A stretch of DNA of 41,182 nucleotides from Gracilibacter sp. BRH_c7a (GCA_001516055.1 LOEZ01000088.1:1-41182), one strand, 5' to 3'. Positions 1 through 11,387 are shown, counted from the first letter of the stretch. Program-made: numbers and translations. Notes: generated from the letters alone by a model not told the origin.

Positions 1-45
1 GTTAAAAAATTGATTGCAGCGTATGCTAAATTGGAAAAGATATAA
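1..45 (+). CDS. pcrA: C-terminal end of PcrA/UvrD-type helicase (partial)
   Basis: The first 14 codons are open and end at TAA (43-45), 15 bases before ligA. The encoded tail, VKKLIAAYAKLEKI, resembles the conserved extreme C-terminus of PcrA helicases (a G-(I/V)-K-x-L ... A-x-LEK-(I/V) pattern that binds RNA polymerase). pcrA immediately upstream of ligA is the usual order in Firmicutes. Only the tail is visible, so the call rests on this short motif and synteny. Confidence 0.6.
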   Translation, partial: VKKLIAAYAKLEKI

Positions 46-48
46 TAG

Positions 49-2055
<2,007 letters not shown>

Positions 2056-2079
2056 TAAGTAATAGATAATAAAAACAAA

Positions 2080-2105
2080 AAAACCACATTCTTTTTAGTG
2101 GTTTT
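2080..2105 (+). terminator. Hairpin terminator after ligA
   Basis: Perfect 8-bp stem AAAACCAC / GTGGTTTT (2080-2087 with 2098-2105) and a 10-base loop, 25 bases after the ligA stop and followed by a T-rich run. Confidence 0.6.
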
Positions 2106-2123
2106 GGTTTTCCCGGAAGTGTG

Positions 2124-2158
2124 GAGCAGGATGGCGTCTTAGCCGTCCGCTCTTTTTT
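2124..2158 (+). terminator. GC-rich rho-independent terminator
   Basis: Stem GAGC-A-GGATGGC pairs with GCCGTCCGCTC (2124-2135 with 2142-2152) with one bulged A and one G-U pair, followed by TTTTTT at 2153-2158. This is the stronger of the two terminators behind ligA. Confidence 0.7.
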
Positions 2159-2241
2159 ATCCATGGTCGTATTTATTTTATTACTAGGCAACTAAGATAC
2201 GATTTTCTATTAGGATATAATCTTCCGTAACAGGTAACAGT

Positions 2242-2403
2242 TTAAACGACTTTGGCTTGGCTTTGGGCTTTGTTAATAGCGTCAGCAGTAACTTGATATT
2301 TTTCTCTAATTGAAGAGACTGTGTTGTAGATTGGTAATTCAACTAAGAAGCCTAAAGCGATACCACCACTAATATAAGCCATTGTTGCTAATATTTCAGT
2401 CAT
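2242..2403 (-). CDS. Small hypothetical protein, 53 aa, possibly membrane-associated
   Basis: A 53-residue minus-strand reading frame starts at ATG 2403 behind a strong AAAGGAGG and ends at TAA (2242-2244). Residues 4-22 (ILATMAYISGGIALGFLVE) form one hydrophobic, Gly-rich segment that could cross or lie on the membrane; the remainder is a polar helix rich in Ala, Gln and Lys. A very good sigma-A promoter (2463-2491) lies upstream, which strongly supports a real gene. I do not recognise the family. It is monocistronic, convergent with ligA, so the two ligA hairpins face it. Confidence 0.75.
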   Translation of the reverse strand: MTEILATMAYISGGIALGFLVELPIYNTVSSIREKYQVTADAINKAQSQAKVV

Positions 2404-2462
2404 TTTTCATTCCTCCTTTTGATATATTCTCTGCGTTTCTAAGAATTATTATTCTTGATATT

Positions 2463-2491
2463 ATTATATACTGGGTAGTTATAGCTTGCAA
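2463..2491 (-). promoter_or_regulatory. Sigma-A promoter of the 53-aa gene
   Basis: On the minus strand TTGCAA (2491-2486), a 17-base spacer and TATAAT (2468-2463). The -10 end is 60 bases upstream of the start codon. Confidence 0.7.
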
Positions 2492-2660
2492 TCGATTATT
2501 TAAAAATTAACATTAAGTTAACAATAAGAGACGACGTTTCTTAACATAATATTTAATATTTAATATTCAGAATTTAAAGGTTGATTTTTATTTCACAAAA
2601 AGAACGATAAAATACAATTGAATATTATACAAAAATTTAAATAATCAGAAAATTATATAA

Positions 2661-2690
2661 TAAAAAGCGAGGCGAATTTCTCGCCCCGCT
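2661..2690 (-). terminator. Terminator of the P-loop ATPase gene
   Basis: Read on the minus strand: AGCGGGGCGAG, short loop, CGCCTCGCT, then TTTTA. It lies 46 bases beyond the TAG of the 2736-3479 gene. The stretch between it and the 53-aa gene (2492-2660) is AT-rich and shows nothing else. Confidence 0.7.
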
Positions 2691-2704
2691 AAAAATCATT
2701 TAAA

Positions 2705-2730
2705 AAAATGTATTTTTGCAAATACATTTT
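2705..2730 (-). terminator. AT-rich perfect hairpin after the P-loop ATPase stop
   Basis: Perfect 11-bp stem AAAATGTATTT / AAATACATTTT with a 4-base loop, 5 bases past the stop codon. It may protect the 3' end or terminate together with the GC-rich hairpin behind it. Confidence 0.4.
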
Positions 2731-2735
2731 GTCGT

Positions 2736-3479
2736 CTAACTCTTAAACTGTTTAATAGGTTTACTGTTTAAATACAGGCCTTTCTCAACACAGGGAACAT
2801 AGTAATACCCATCCTTGATTCCAGGGTCTATTCCTTCCATAAGGTTCGGAAGGTCTGCAGACTCTAAATCCAGGATGCTGGAAATATTCTTGAACCAGCC
2901 TTGAGGGAAAGGATTTAAAAGCACCATATTTACATTCTTAAATACTTCTTTTGCTTGAGGTGATATTTTTTTGAATGGACCCAAAACTGTCCAGATTTCA
3001 ATGGGGGATATTTCTTCAACTGTACTTTGACTACCTACAATATACTGCAGCCTGCTTAATTGTTCTACAAATTCTGGAAGTGTCCAGTATTTGACTGGAA
3101 AATCTATGAAAATTCTTACCTTGTTCGTTAATTTATTTTCATTTCGAATAGCCCAACTTGCTAAGCATTCGAGAAAGGTAATCACCCGAGGGGCATACTC
3201 ACAAGCACAATAGTAGATACCAGGTTTACTAGGTTCAGTAACCCAGGAAATATCTGTATCGAAAGGATCAACAGGAACGATGGGATTCTTGGCAGGATTA
3301 TACCATATGCGCTTTTCAGAATCTGTAAGTACTATATTGATGGAATTATCTACAACATAGTCTTTCTCTTGGAGTATGGACCAGATTAGGCGAGTCTTTC
3401 CGGATCCGGCTTCTCCGAGAATCAAATGACTCCCTGGAAGGAATTTGGCAAAGGGTTTAACTACCTGCTCCACTGGCAT
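2736..3479 (-). CDS. P-loop ATPase of unknown function, 247 aa
   Basis: A Walker A motif GEAGSGKT sits at residues 22-29, and a Walker B-like strand with an acidic end (VRIFIDFP) near residue 125, so it probably binds ATP or GTP. The start ATG at 3479 follows AGAAAGGAAG. There is no signal peptide or membrane segment. The short Walker A loop near the N-terminus and a later LSRLQYIVGSQS segment recall the additional-strand (VirD4/FtsK/HerA-like) ATPases, but I cannot assign a family. Single gene, divergent from gatC, with its own terminators. It sits between two housekeeping blocks and shows no sign of being part of a mobile element. Confidence 0.75.
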   Translation of the reverse strand: MPVEQVVKPFAKFLPGSHLILGEAGSGKTRLIWSILQEKDYVVDNSINIVLTDSEKRIWYNPAKNPIVPVDPFDTDISWVTEPSKPGIYYCACEYAPRVITFLECLASWAIRNENKLTNKVRIFIDFPVKYWTLPEFVEQLSRLQYIVGSQSTVEEISPIEIWTVLGPFKKISPQAKEVFKNVNMVLLNPFPQGWFKNISSILDLESADLPNLMEGIDPGIKDGYYYVPCVEKGLYLNSKPIKQFKS

Positions 3480-3622
3480 TACTTCCTTTCTGTCTAAGAT
3501 TTTTATTCTTATTAAGTTTTTGAAAAGAATAAATATTGTGTTAATAATCTAATTCTACATTCTCTGGATTTCACCTTTTAGATAATCAATATTTATTGAA
3601 AAAAGTTTTTGGGTTTTAAGGG

Positions 3623-3642
3623 ATTTGCTGTAATAAGCAAAT
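3623..3642. repeat. Short inverted repeat upstream of the gatCAB promoter
   Basis: ATTTGCT (3623-3629) and AGCAAAT (3636-3642) form a 7-bp dyad with a 6-base centre, ending 3 bases before the -35 box of the gatC promoter. It could be an operator or chance; no regulator is suggested by the context. Confidence 0.3.
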
Positions 3643-3644
3643 TC

Positions 3645-3673
3645 TTGCCCCTGCTTTAGATATTTGTTATATT
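3645..3673 (+). promoter_or_regulatory. Sigma-A promoter of gatCAB
   Basis: TTGCCC (3645-3650), a 17-base spacer, TATATT (3668-3673), 38 bases before the GTG start of gatC. Confidence 0.6.
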
Positions 3674-3710
3674 AAAGTATATGTTCATTAATGAAAGGTA
3701 GGCGTTATTT

Positions 3711-3995
3711 GTGAAAATCTCCAAAAAAGAAGTAGAACACGTTACACTTCTTGCTAGGCTTGAACTGACCGAAGAGGAAGTTAATCAATATACTGAACAA
3801 CTGAATTCTATCTTGGAATATGCTGAAATGCTTCAAAAGCTAGATACGGATAAAGTATCTCCAACAGCTCATGCTGTCCAGTTGTTCAACGTGTTACGTA
3901 CTGATGAAGTGAAAAATTCACTATCCCAGCAGGAAGCGCTAAGTAATGCTCCTGAAGCAGAGGATGGTTATTTTCGAGTTCCAAGAATAGTCTGA
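3711..3995 (+). CDS. gatC: Asp-tRNA(Asn)/Glu-tRNA(Gln) amidotransferase subunit C
   Basis: Small scaffold subunit of the GatCAB complex that converts mischarged Glu-tRNA(Gln) (and Asp-tRNA(Asn)) to the amide form in the cytoplasm. 94 residues, the usual size, with the typical N-terminus (ISKKEVEHVTLLARLEL) and the conserved end (LSNAPEAEDGYFRVPRIV) that wraps around GatA. Start is GTG at 3711 behind GAAAGGTAGG. First gene of gatC-gatA-gatB with short gaps, so one transcript from the promoter at 3645. Confidence 0.95.
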   Translation: MKISKKEVEHVTLLARLELTEEEVNQYTEQLNSILEYAEMLQKLDTDKVSPTAHAVQLFNVLRTDEVKNSLSQQEALSNAPEAEDGYFRVPRIV

Positions 3996-4031
3996 AACGA
4001 GTTAATGATTTGAAAGGAGACCCATAATCGA

Positions 4032-5498
4032 ATGAAAGTAATTAATAGTTCCCTGGACGAGCTGCACAGGCTGCTGATACATAAAGAGACTACTTCTATC
4101 GAATTAACTAAGATATTTTTAGATCATATTAAGAAGAAGGACTCTGATATAAAAGCATTTATTTCTATAACGGAGGATGTTGCATTACAGCAGGCAGTTG
4201 CAACAGATAAGAAACTAGCAGCTAATGAGGAAATTGGTATCCTTGAGGGAATACCGTTAGCCCTGAAGGATAATATGTGTACGAAGGGGATAGGTACTAC
4301 CTGTGGTTCTCGCATTCTTAAGGACTTTGTTCCTCCCTATGACGCCACGGTTACAGAACTACTGAGAGAATCTGGAGCGGTGCTGGCCGGCAAGTTGAAC
4401 ATGGATGAATTTGCTATGGGATCTACTACTGAAAATTCGGGCTTTTTTACTACATCTAACCCCTGGGATTTAACAAGAGTTCCAGGAGGTTCTTCAGGTG
4501 GTTCAGCAGCATCTGTCTCGGCTAGAGAAGTACCTTATTCTCTAGGTTCGGATACAGGAGGATCTATACGCCAGCCGGCAGCATTTTGCGGAGTAGTAGG
4601 TTTGAAACCTACTTATGGCTTAGTCTCCCGCTATGGTCTGGTAGCATTTGCTTCTTCACTTGATCAGATAGGTCCTTTGACTAAAACAGTAAGGGATAAC
4701 GCTATCGTCCTTAATGCTATCGCTGGCCATGACCCTAAAGATTCTACTTCAGTTCCCTTTAATAAACCAGATTATACCCATTTCTTAGAAAATAATGTAA
4801 AAGGATTGAGAATCGGTGTGCCCCGTGAATTCTTTGGCCAGGGTCTTGACCCAGCAGTAGAAAAGGTCATAGCCCAGGCCATTAAGATGTATGAAAATAT
4901 GGGAGCGGTGATCGAGGAATGTTCTCTGCCCCATATGGAATATGCTATGCCGACTTACTATATTATTGCCCCAGCGGAATGCAGCTCAAACCTGGCACGC
5001 TATGATGGGGTGAGTTATGGCTTTCGAGCAGAAGCCGACGATATGATAGAAATGTATAAAAAGACAAGGGCGGAAGGGTTTGGACAGGAAGTTAAAAGGC
5101 GCATAATGCTGGGAACTTATGCCTTAAGTTCAGGTTATTATGATGCTTATTATTTGAAGGCTCAGAAGGTACGAACCCTTATCAAAGAAGATTTCGATAA
5201 TGTCTTTTCCCGTTTCGATGCTTTAATCTCTCCTACCACGCCTACTGTAGCGTATAAAATGGGAGAAAAATCAGATCCTCTCGCTATGTACATGGGAGAT
5301 GTATATACCATTCCTGTTAACCTTGCAGGCTTACCAGCTATCTCTATTCCTGCAGGATTTGTGGAAGGGATGCCGGTCGGAATGCAGTTAATAAGCAAAC
5401 ATTTTAACGAAGGCCTGCTTTACAGAGCGGCTTATGCTTTTGAACAAAGTACAGACCACCATAAAGCTATTCCAGCTTTAGCAGGGGAGGTAGATTAA
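4032..5498 (+). CDS. gatA: Glutamyl-tRNA(Gln) amidotransferase subunit A
   Basis: Amidase subunit that releases ammonia from glutamine for transamidation. 488 residues, full length. The amidase-signature triad is in place: Lys79 (in ALKDN), Ser154 (in GGSSGGSAA) and Ser178 (in [11 protein letters not shown]), the same numbers as in the Staphylococcus aureus enzyme. The start ATG is preceded by AAAGGAGACCC. It follows gatC by 36 bases and ends one base before gatB, whose ribosome binding site GGGGAGG lies inside its last codons, so translation of the two is coupled. Confidence 0.97.
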   Translation: MKVINSSLDELHRLLIHKETTSIELTKIFLDHIKKKDSDIKAFISITEDVALQQAVATDKKLAANEEIGILEGIPLALKDNMCTKGIGTTCGSRILKDFVPPYDATVTELLRESGAVLAGKLNMDEFAMGSTTENSGFFTTSNPWDLTRVPGGSSGGSAASVSAREVPYSLGSDTGGSIRQPAAFCGVVGLKPTYGLVSRYGLVAFASSLDQIGPLTKTVRDNAIVLNAIAGHDPKDSTSVPFNKPDYTHFLENNVKGLRIGVPREFFGQGLDPAVEKVIAQAIKMYENMGAVIEECSLPHMEYAMPTYYIIAPAECSSNLARYDGVSYGFRAEADDMIEMYKKTRAEGFGQEVKRRIMLGTYALSSGYYDAYYLKAQKVRTLIKEDFDNVFSRFDALISPTTPTVAYKMGEKSDPLAMYMGDVYTIPVNLAGLPAISIPAGFVEGMPVGMQLISKHFNEGLLYRAAYAFEQSTDHHKAIPALAGEVD

Positions 5499-5499
5499 C

Positions 5500-6954
5500 A
5501 TGGGATTCAGTGATAAGTATGAAATAGTCTGCGGAGTAGAAACTCACGTTGAGATGTTAACAAAAACCAAGATTTTCTGCGGTTGTAGCACAGAGTTTGG
5601 GGGAGAACAGAATACTCACGTTTGTCCTGTATGTCTGGGACTACCAGGAGTATTACCTGTTTTAAATAAAGAGGTAGTAAACCTGGCTATAAAGGCTGGA
5701 CTAGCCCTTAATTGTGAGATAGCTGATTTTTCTAAATTTGATAGAAAGAACTATTATTATCCTGATCTGCCTAAAAACTATCAGACCTCTCAATACGACC
5801 TTCCGATTTGTAAGGGAGGATGGTTAGAAATCAATGTTAATGGTCAGAAAAAAACTATTGGTATAACGAGAGCCCATATGGAAGAGGATGCAGGTAAACT
5901 TGTCCATAGTGGAGAAACAATAACGACTTCTCACAGTTCAGGCGTTGATTACAACCGGACAGGGGTGCCACTGCTGGAGATAGTGTCCGAGCCAGATATG
6001 AGATCGATTGACGAAGTGCTGGCTTATTTGGAAGAGCTGGTACAGATTATAGATTATGCAGGGGTATCGGACTGTAAGATGGAACAGGGATCGGTCCGTT
6101 TTGATGTTAATGTATCCCTGCGGCCGCTAGGAAGTAATCAGTTTGGTACGCGGACAGAGACCAAAAACCTTAATTCTTTTAATTCCGTACGTCGCTGTTT
6201 AGAGTATGAGATTGAACGTCAAGCTGATTTGCTGGATGAGGGAGGCCAAATTATCCAGGAGACAAGAACTTGGGATGAAGGGAAAGGTATTACCTTATCG
6301 CTACGATCCAAAGAAGAGGCTCACGATTATCGTTATTTTCCTGAACCTGATTTATTACCATTAGTAATAGATTCCGAGTGGATTGAAAGAATCAGGAAAA
6401 CCTTGCCGGAACTTCCCTCAGCTAAAAGAGAAAGACTTCAGTCTATTGGTTTATCCGAATATGATGCTAAGGTCATAACTTCCTGGAAACCAATGGCTGA
6501 CTTTTTTGATAAAGCCTGGGAAGAATTTAAAGATGCTAAGATTCTGGCCAACTGGGTCACAGGAGATCTAAGTGGTTTACTAAACGCCAAGAATTCCTCT
6601 TTCGAGGAATCTCCAATTACACCTCAGCAGCTTGCCGGGCTATTAAAGCTTATTCAAAAAGGAGAAATCAGTGGAAAGATAGCCAAAAGTGTAATTGAAG
6701 AGATGTATAATACCGGTAAGGATGCTGAAGTCATTGTTAAGGAAAAGGGTTTAGTCCAAATCAGCGATGAGGGAGAGTTGGAGAAGATTATTATGGAAGT
6801 TATCTCTTCCAATCCCAAATCAGTAGCCGACTATCAAGCTGGTAAGGAAAATGCCATAGGTTTTTTAGTAGGGCAGGTAATGAAAGCAACCAAAGGGCAA
6901 GCTAATCCTGGTGTAGTAAATAAACTCCTCAGGGAGAAACTTACTGATAATTAG
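5500..6954 (+). CDS. gatB: Aspartyl/glutamyl-tRNA amidotransferase subunit B
   Basis: Kinase and tRNA-binding subunit: phosphorylates the misacylated tRNA side chain and accepts ammonia channelled from GatA. 484 residues. The N-terminal cradle has the family start ([18 protein letters not shown]) and the zinc pattern CGC...CPVC near residues 27-48; the signature [10 protein letters not shown] and the C-terminal YqeY-like tail domain (residues about 330-484) are present. The start overlaps the reach of the gatA end (one base apart). Last gene of the operon. Confidence 0.97.
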   Translation: MGFSDKYEIVCGVETHVEMLTKTKIFCGCSTEFGGEQNTHVCPVCLGLPGVLPVLNKEVVNLAIKAGLALNCEIADFSKFDRKNYYYPDLPKNYQTSQYDLPICKGGWLEINVNGQKKTIGITRAHMEEDAGKLVHSGETITTSHSSGVDYNRTGVPLLEIVSEPDMRSIDEVLAYLEELVQIIDYAGVSDCKMEQGSVRFDVNVSLRPLGSNQFGTRTETKNLNSFNSVRRCLEYEIERQADLLDEGGQIIQETRTWDEGKGITLSLRSKEEAHDYRYFPEPDLLPLVIDSEWIERIRKTLPELPSAKRERLQSIGLSEYDAKVITSWKPMADFFDKAWEEFKDAKILANWVTGDLSGLLNAKNSSFEESPITPQQLAGLLKLIQKGEISGKIAKSVIEEMYNTGKDAEVIVKEKGLVQISDEGELEKIIMEVISSNPKSVADYQAGKENAIGFLVGQVMKATKGQANPGVVNKLLREKLTDN

Positions 6955-7020
6955 GTCTTAACTGTGGATTAGGTAAATAATAAATATTATTAATGCTTGG
7001 TTAGTATAAGGAGGGAGAGC

Positions 7021-8163
7021 ATGACCAAACTTAAAGAAAACGGTTTGATAATTGTTGATACTACTTTGAGAGACGGAGAACAGACTGCCGGTGTTGTTTT
7101 CTCCAATCAGGAGAAGATAAGAATAGCTAGAATGCTTGATGAAGTGGGAGTGCAACAAATTGAGGCTGGGATACCGGTTATGGGTGGAGATGAACTGGAA
7201 GCGATAAAAACCATCTGCAAGCTGGGACTCAAAGCGAGTATTATGGGTTGGAACCGTCCGGTCATTAAAGATATTGAGGCATCAGTAGCTTGTGGTTGTG
7301 ATTCAGTAGCCATATCTATCTCAACTTCAGACATCCATATTAAACATAAGCTCAACACTACCCGCGGAGCAGTACTTGATATGATGGTTAAAGCCACAGA
7401 ATATGCTAAAGAGAATTTTGACTATATATCAGTAAATGCAGAAGATGCTTCCAGAGCCGATATGAATTATTTAGTGGAATTTGCTACTGAAGCCAGAAAG
7501 GCAGGAGCGAGTCGTGTCCGTTATTGCGATACTATTGGTATCTTAGAACCTTTTACTACCTATGAGAGAGTCAAAACCCTGATCGAACGTGCTGAGGTTG
7601 AAGTAGAGATGCATACTCACAATGATTTTGGGATGGCTACGGCTAATGCTCTCGCTGGAGTAAGAGCAGGTGCCAGATTTGTGGGTGTAACTGTCAATGG
7701 TCTTGGGGAAAGAGCCGGAAATGCCGCTATGGAAGAGGTAGTAATGGCTCTAAAACATATTGAAAATAACGATTTGGATTTTGATACGAAGCGTTTCGTA
7801 GAGTTATCAGAATATGTTTCCAGAGCTTCGGGTCGTCTCCTTCCACCTTGGAAAGCAATCGTTGGCAGCAATATGTTTGCTCATGAATCGGGGATTCATG
7901 CAGATGCTACCTTGAAGAACCCTAATACCTATGAAGTATTTCGGCCAGAAGAAGTAGGGCTTGAGCGTCAGATTGTTATCGGTAAACACTCTGGAACAGC
8001 ATCTATCAAATCAAAATTCAGGGAATATGGTCGGGAAATAACTGATGAACAGGCTAAAGAAATACTAAAGCATGTCCGTGCTCTGGCGATAGATACCAAG
8101 CGTTCTCTCTTTGATAAGGAGATTATTTATATCTATGCAGATCTTTATGAAACTGATAGCTAG
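7021..8163 (+). CDS. NifV/LeuA-family acyltransferase: probable Re-citrate synthase, alternatively homocitrate synthase
   Basis: Condenses acetyl-CoA with a 2-oxo acid. 380 residues from ATG 7021, which follows AAGGAGGGAGAGC (an upstream in-frame ATG at 6997 lacks such a site). It has the HMGL-like TIM barrel with the family signature DTTLRDGEQTAG, the metal-binding HTHNDFGMATANAL and the GLGERAGNA loop. By similarity it would be named NifV (homocitrate synthase). However, it is 15 bases ahead of a true isocitrate dehydrogenase, and the (Re)-citrate synthases of anaerobic clostridia belong to this same family (established for Clostridium kluyveri). No nif or lysine genes are nearby. I infer that it makes citrate for glutamate synthesis; substrate cannot be read from sequence alone. 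Confidence 0.8.
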   Translation: MTKLKENGLIIVDTTLRDGEQTAGVVFSNQEKIRIARMLDEVGVQQIEAGIPVMGGDELEAIKTICKLGLKASIMGWNRPVIKDIEASVACGCDSVAISISTSDIHIKHKLNTTRGAVLDMMVKATEYAKENFDYISVNAEDASRADMNYLVEFATEARKAGASRVRYCDTIGILEPFTTYERVKTLIERAEVEVEMHTHNDFGMATANALAGVRAGARFVGVTVNGLGERAGNAAMEEVVMALKHIENNDLDFDTKRFVELSEYVSRASGRLLPPWKAIVGSNMFAHESGIHADATLKNPNTYEVFRPEEVGLERQIVIGKHSGTASIKSKFREYGREITDEQAKEILKHVRALAIDTKRSLFDKEIIYIYADLYETDS

Positions 8164-8178
8164 AAAGGAAAAAGAACA

Positions 8179-9180
8179 ATGACAAGAACAGTTACTTTAA
8201 TCCCCGGAGATGGAATAGGCCCGGAAGTCAGCCAGGCCACAGTGGATATAATTAATGCTAGTGGTGCGGATATCGAATGGGAAGTATTAGAAGCAGGGAT
8301 AAATGCTATTCCACAATATGGTGATCCACTTCCAGAGACAGTAGTTGAATCTCTGCGCAGGAATAAAGTAGGCCTTAAAGGTCCTATTACTACTCCAGTA
8401 GGGAAAGGTTTCCGCAGCGTTAATGTTGGCCTTAGAAATGCTCTTGGACTTTATGCTAACGTACGCCCTATAAAAAACTTTAAAAATATTGATTCCAGAT
8501 ATACAGGGATCGATATGGTTGTAATCAGAGAGAATACGGAAGATCTTTATGCTGGAATAGAGCATATGGTGGGAAAAGATGCGGCTGAATCAATAAAGAT
8601 TATTACCAGAGAAGCATCAGAGCGTATCTGTCGCTATGCTTTTGAATTAGCACGGAAACAAGGACGAAAGAAGGTAACTGCGGGACACAAAGCAAATATT
8701 ATGAAGCTTAGCGATGGTCTTTTTCTGGAATGTGCCCGCAAAGTTGCTCTGGAATACCCCGATATCCAGTTTGAAGATCGAATCGTTGATGCCCTCTGTA
8801 TGAATCTCGTCCAATTCCCTGAGAAGTTCGATGTTCTCGTTCTTCCCAATCTATATGGAGATATATTATCAGATTTATGTGCAGGACTGGTGGGCGGTCT
8901 AGGCGTAGCCCCAGGGGCCAATATCGGGGAAGAAGGTGCTCTTTTTGAGGCTATTCACGGAAGTGCTCCTGACATCGCCGGTCAAAATGTCGCTAACCCT
9001 TTAGCTATGACACTCTCGGGGGTAGAAATGCTCAAATATTTAGGTTTTGATAAAGAAGCAGAGCGTGTCATGAAAGGGATAGATGAAGTTCTGGGTCAGA
9101 AGGAAAAACTAACACGTGATCTTGGTGGTAATGCGGGTACTAAAGAGATGGCCAAGGCTATTATCCAAGCCATGGGCTAG
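8179..9180 (+). CDS. icd: NAD-dependent isocitrate dehydrogenase (IDH3 type)
   Basis: Oxidatively decarboxylates isocitrate to 2-oxoglutarate. 333 residues, the short subunit type. The start has the dinucleotide-binding TLIPGDGIGPEV; the substrate helix reads S-V-N-V-G-L-R, the S-x-N-x-x-L-R pattern typical of isocitrate rather than 3-isopropylmalate; HKANIMKLSDG and NLYGDILSD carry the catalytic Lys and metal-binding Asp; a C-terminal IHGSAPDIAG is present. The start ATG follows AGAAAGGAAAAAG. It is in an operon with the upstream NifV-family gene and ends at a strong terminator. Confidence 0.92.
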   Translation: MTRTVTLIPGDGIGPEVSQATVDIINASGADIEWEVLEAGINAIPQYGDPLPETVVESLRRNKVGLKGPITTPVGKGFRSVNVGLRNALGLYANVRPIKNFKNIDSRYTGIDMVVIRENTEDLYAGIEHMVGKDAAESIKIITREASERICRYAFELARKQGRKKVTAGHKANIMKLSDGLFLECARKVALEYPDIQFEDRIVDALCMNLVQFPEKFDVLVLPNLYGDILSDLCAGLVGGLGVAPGANIGEEGALFEAIHGSAPDIAGQNVANPLAMTLSGVEMLKYLGFDKEAERVMKGIDEVLGQKEKLTRDLGGNAGTKEMAKAIIQAMG

Positions 9181-9205
9181 TTTAAATCTTAATGTAGAAC
9201 GTATG

Positions 9206-9236
9206 GAGTCCTGAAAATCATTTTCAGGACTCTTTA
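9206..9236 (+). terminator. Rho-independent terminator after icd
   Basis: Perfect 12-bp stem GAGTCCTGAAAA / TTTTCAGGACTC (9206-9217 with 9221-9232), 3-base loop, followed by TTTA. Confidence 0.8.
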
Positions 9237-9331
9237 TATAGAGGAATAATAAAGAAAAAAGAGAATTATGTGTAAAAACAAGAAGACCCTTATAAATATG
9301 GCTAAACTAGGAAATAAATGGAGATATAATA

Positions 9332-10060
9332 ATGAAAGATGAAAATATTGTATCAGATAATGGTAATGACAATAATATCCCTATGGAAAATCCAAAATGG
9401 AATTTCTGGCAGGCTTTATACTTGATTCTAATTGTTTATGTAATAGTGTTAGTTTTAGGATGGTTAAAAGCTCCTAATAATCTAGGTGGCCTTGAAGGAT
9501 ATATGAATTACCTGAAGATTGGTTTCGGAGAAGGGTTATTATTCTTAACAGGTTTAATTATCTTTTTTAAACTTTTGAGAAGACCACTTACTGATCTAGG
9601 CCTTGTAAATTTGAACATCAAGAATATCTTAATGGGATTCGCCGGAGGTATTATTCTTTTTCTCTCGGTAGGCCTGCTCGGGAACTTATTGGTAGAATAC
9701 CTTGGAATACCCGATCCTCAGAGCTTTGCTCTTGTCATAAGTGGAGCAGATTCTACCTGGCAACTCGTTTTGCTATTCTTGCTTGGAGGCATAATCGTTC
9801 CCCTGAAAGAGGAGCTGGTTTTTCGAGGTCTTATATTCCCACCCCTGCGCCATGGATATGGGAGTCGTGGAGGTATCGTACTTACAGCCTTGTTTTTCGC
9901 TATCTTACATTTTGATTTAATTAGATTCCTCCCCTTGCTTCTGGGAGGGGTAGTTCTTACTTGGCTATATGAAAAAACGAAGAGTCTTTGGCCATCGATT
10001 ATAGCTCATGGTGTTTGGAACTCTTTAATGATTCTATTAATGTGGTATCAGAAAGGGTAA
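9332..10060 (+). CDS. CPBP-family intramembrane glutamic endopeptidase
   Basis: Predicted membrane protease of the CAAX prenyl protease/bacteriocin-processing (Abi, CPBP) group. 242 residues with about seven hydrophobic segments (first near residue 26). The conserved motifs are present: EELVFRG (EExxxR, residues about 161-166), FAILHFD (motif 2 with catalytic-site His) and HGVWNSLM (motif 3). The N-terminus is polar and Asn/Asp-rich, so cytoplasmic. Start ATG follows AATGGAGATATA. It lies 7 bases ahead of rlmD, so they are probably co-transcribed. The substrate is unknown. Confidence 0.88.
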   Translation: MKDENIVSDNGNDNNIPMENPKWNFWQALYLILIVYVIVLVLGWLKAPNNLGGLEGYMNYLKIGFGEGLLFLTGLIIFFKLLRRPLTDLGLVNLNIKNILMGFAGGIILFLSVGLLGNLLVEYLGIPDPQSFALVISGADSTWQLVLLFLLGGIIVPLKEELVFRGLIFPPLRHGYGSRGGIVLTALFFAILHFDLIRFLPLLLGGVVLTWLYEKTKSLWPSIIAHGVWNSLMILLMWYQKG

Positions 10061-10067
10061 TGTTTCT

Positions 10068-11387
10068 ATGAAAGATCTCCAATCTATACACGAGATTGAG
10101 ATTGTCAGGTTAGCATCGGATGGAACAGGGGTAGGTTATATAGATGGCAAGACTACCTTTGTAACGGGTATGCTTCCTGGAGAAAAAGGAAAAGTTAAGC
10201 TGGTGGAAAGCAAGAGTACTTACCAACGAGCTGAGCCAATAGAAATATCCCATCCGTCATCGGAAAGGGTTTCTCCGAGGTGTCCTGTCTTTACCCAATG
10301 CGGAGGATGCAGTCTTCAACATATGAACTACGAGCATACTCTGGAATGGAAACGAAAGTGGGTCACAGATACCTTGCAGAGAATTGGCGGGATACAGGAT
10401 ATAGAGGTTGAACCGGTGATTGGGATGACAAAGCCTTGGAGATACCGCAATAAGGCTGTCTTACATAGGGACGCGCAAGGCCGGTTCGGATACCATCGGG
10501 AAAAAACCAATGAAGTTGTTAGTTTTACCGATTGTCTGCTTCTTAGTACAAGCATGAACAAGAAGATTAAGAAGCTTCAGGAGGGGATGGGATCCTGCTG
10601 TTCTGGAATAACAACTGCGACTTTCAGGCAGAGTAACCGAGGAAAAGCACTGGTATTGTTAGACGGAAATGTGAAAAACACAGGAGAGCTAGAAAAAAAG
10701 ATTAAAGCACTCAGACAGGAGCCGGAATTCTCGCCCAGTGTCTGTTCGGTTTCCATACCCAAAGGTAATGTAGATTACTGGGGAACAGGACCTCAATTCC
10801 TCAATGAACATATCGATGATATCCGCTTTAGGGTATCCCCTAGAGCTTTCTTACAAGTTAACCCTGAGCAGACAGCAAAACTTTACTCTCTTGTTCTAAA
10901 CTTTGCCCAGCTTACAGGCAAAGAAGAACTTTGGGACCTATACTGCGGAATTGGCACTATCACCTTGGTGTTAGCTACGAGGTGCAAGAAAGTGCTTGGT
11001 ATCGAAGAGAATCCTCATGCTGTTAAGGACGCGATTGAGAATGCTAAGGATAACGATATAACGAATGTCCAGTTCATTCAGGGAAAAGTAGAGGATAAGC
11101 TGAAAGCAGTATCGCACATTCCAGATATAGTAGTCACCGACCCACCAAGAGCCGGGATGAATCCTTTAGTAATAGAGAAATTGTTGGAGATTAAACCAAA
11201 AAAGATAATTTATGTTTCCTGTAATCCTGCAACTCTGGCCAGGGATTTGAAAGCCTTGACAACTGATGATGGGAAAGAGGAAGGGGCATATTCTATTCAA
11301 AAAGTCCAGCCGGTGGATATGTTTCCGTGGACGAGCCACGTTGAGAGTATAGTTCTGATGACAAATAGTGGTTTGAAGGGCAAATAA
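10068..11387 (+). CDS. rlmD: 23S rRNA (uracil-C5) methyltransferase, RlmD/RlmCD type
   Basis: Methylates uridine C5 in 23S rRNA (U1939 and, in Gram-positive RlmCD enzymes, also U747) with SAM. 439 residues. An N-terminal TRAM domain (about residues 5-60, IVRLASDGTGVGYIDG) is followed by the 4Fe-4S cysteine set (CPVFTQCGGC and the later Cys in FTDCLL), the SAM-binding WDLYCGIGTITL, DPPRAGM, and the catalytic VSCNPATLARDL with the nucleophilic Cys. Whether it has one or both target sites cannot be told from sequence. Two hairpins follow. Confidence 0.93.
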   Translation: MKDLQSIHEIEIVRLASDGTGVGYIDGKTTFVTGMLPGEKGKVKLVESKSTYQRAEPIEISHPSSERVSPRCPVFTQCGGCSLQHMNYEHTLEWKRKWVTDTLQRIGGIQDIEVEPVIGMTKPWRYRNKAVLHRDAQGRFGYHREKTNEVVSFTDCLLLSTSMNKKIKKLQEGMGSCCSGITTATFRQSNRGKALVLLDGNVKNTGELEKKIKALRQEPEFSPSVCSVSIPKGNVDYWGTGPQFLNEHIDDIRFRVSPRAFLQVNPEQTAKLYSLVLNFAQLTGKEELWDLYCGIGTITLVLATRCKKVLGIEENPHAVKDAIENAKDNDITNVQFIQGKVEDKLKAVSHIPDIVVTDPPRAGMNPLVIEKLLEIKPKKIIYVSCNPATLARDLKALTTDDGKEEGAYSIQKVQPVDMFPWTSHVESIVLMTNSGLKGK

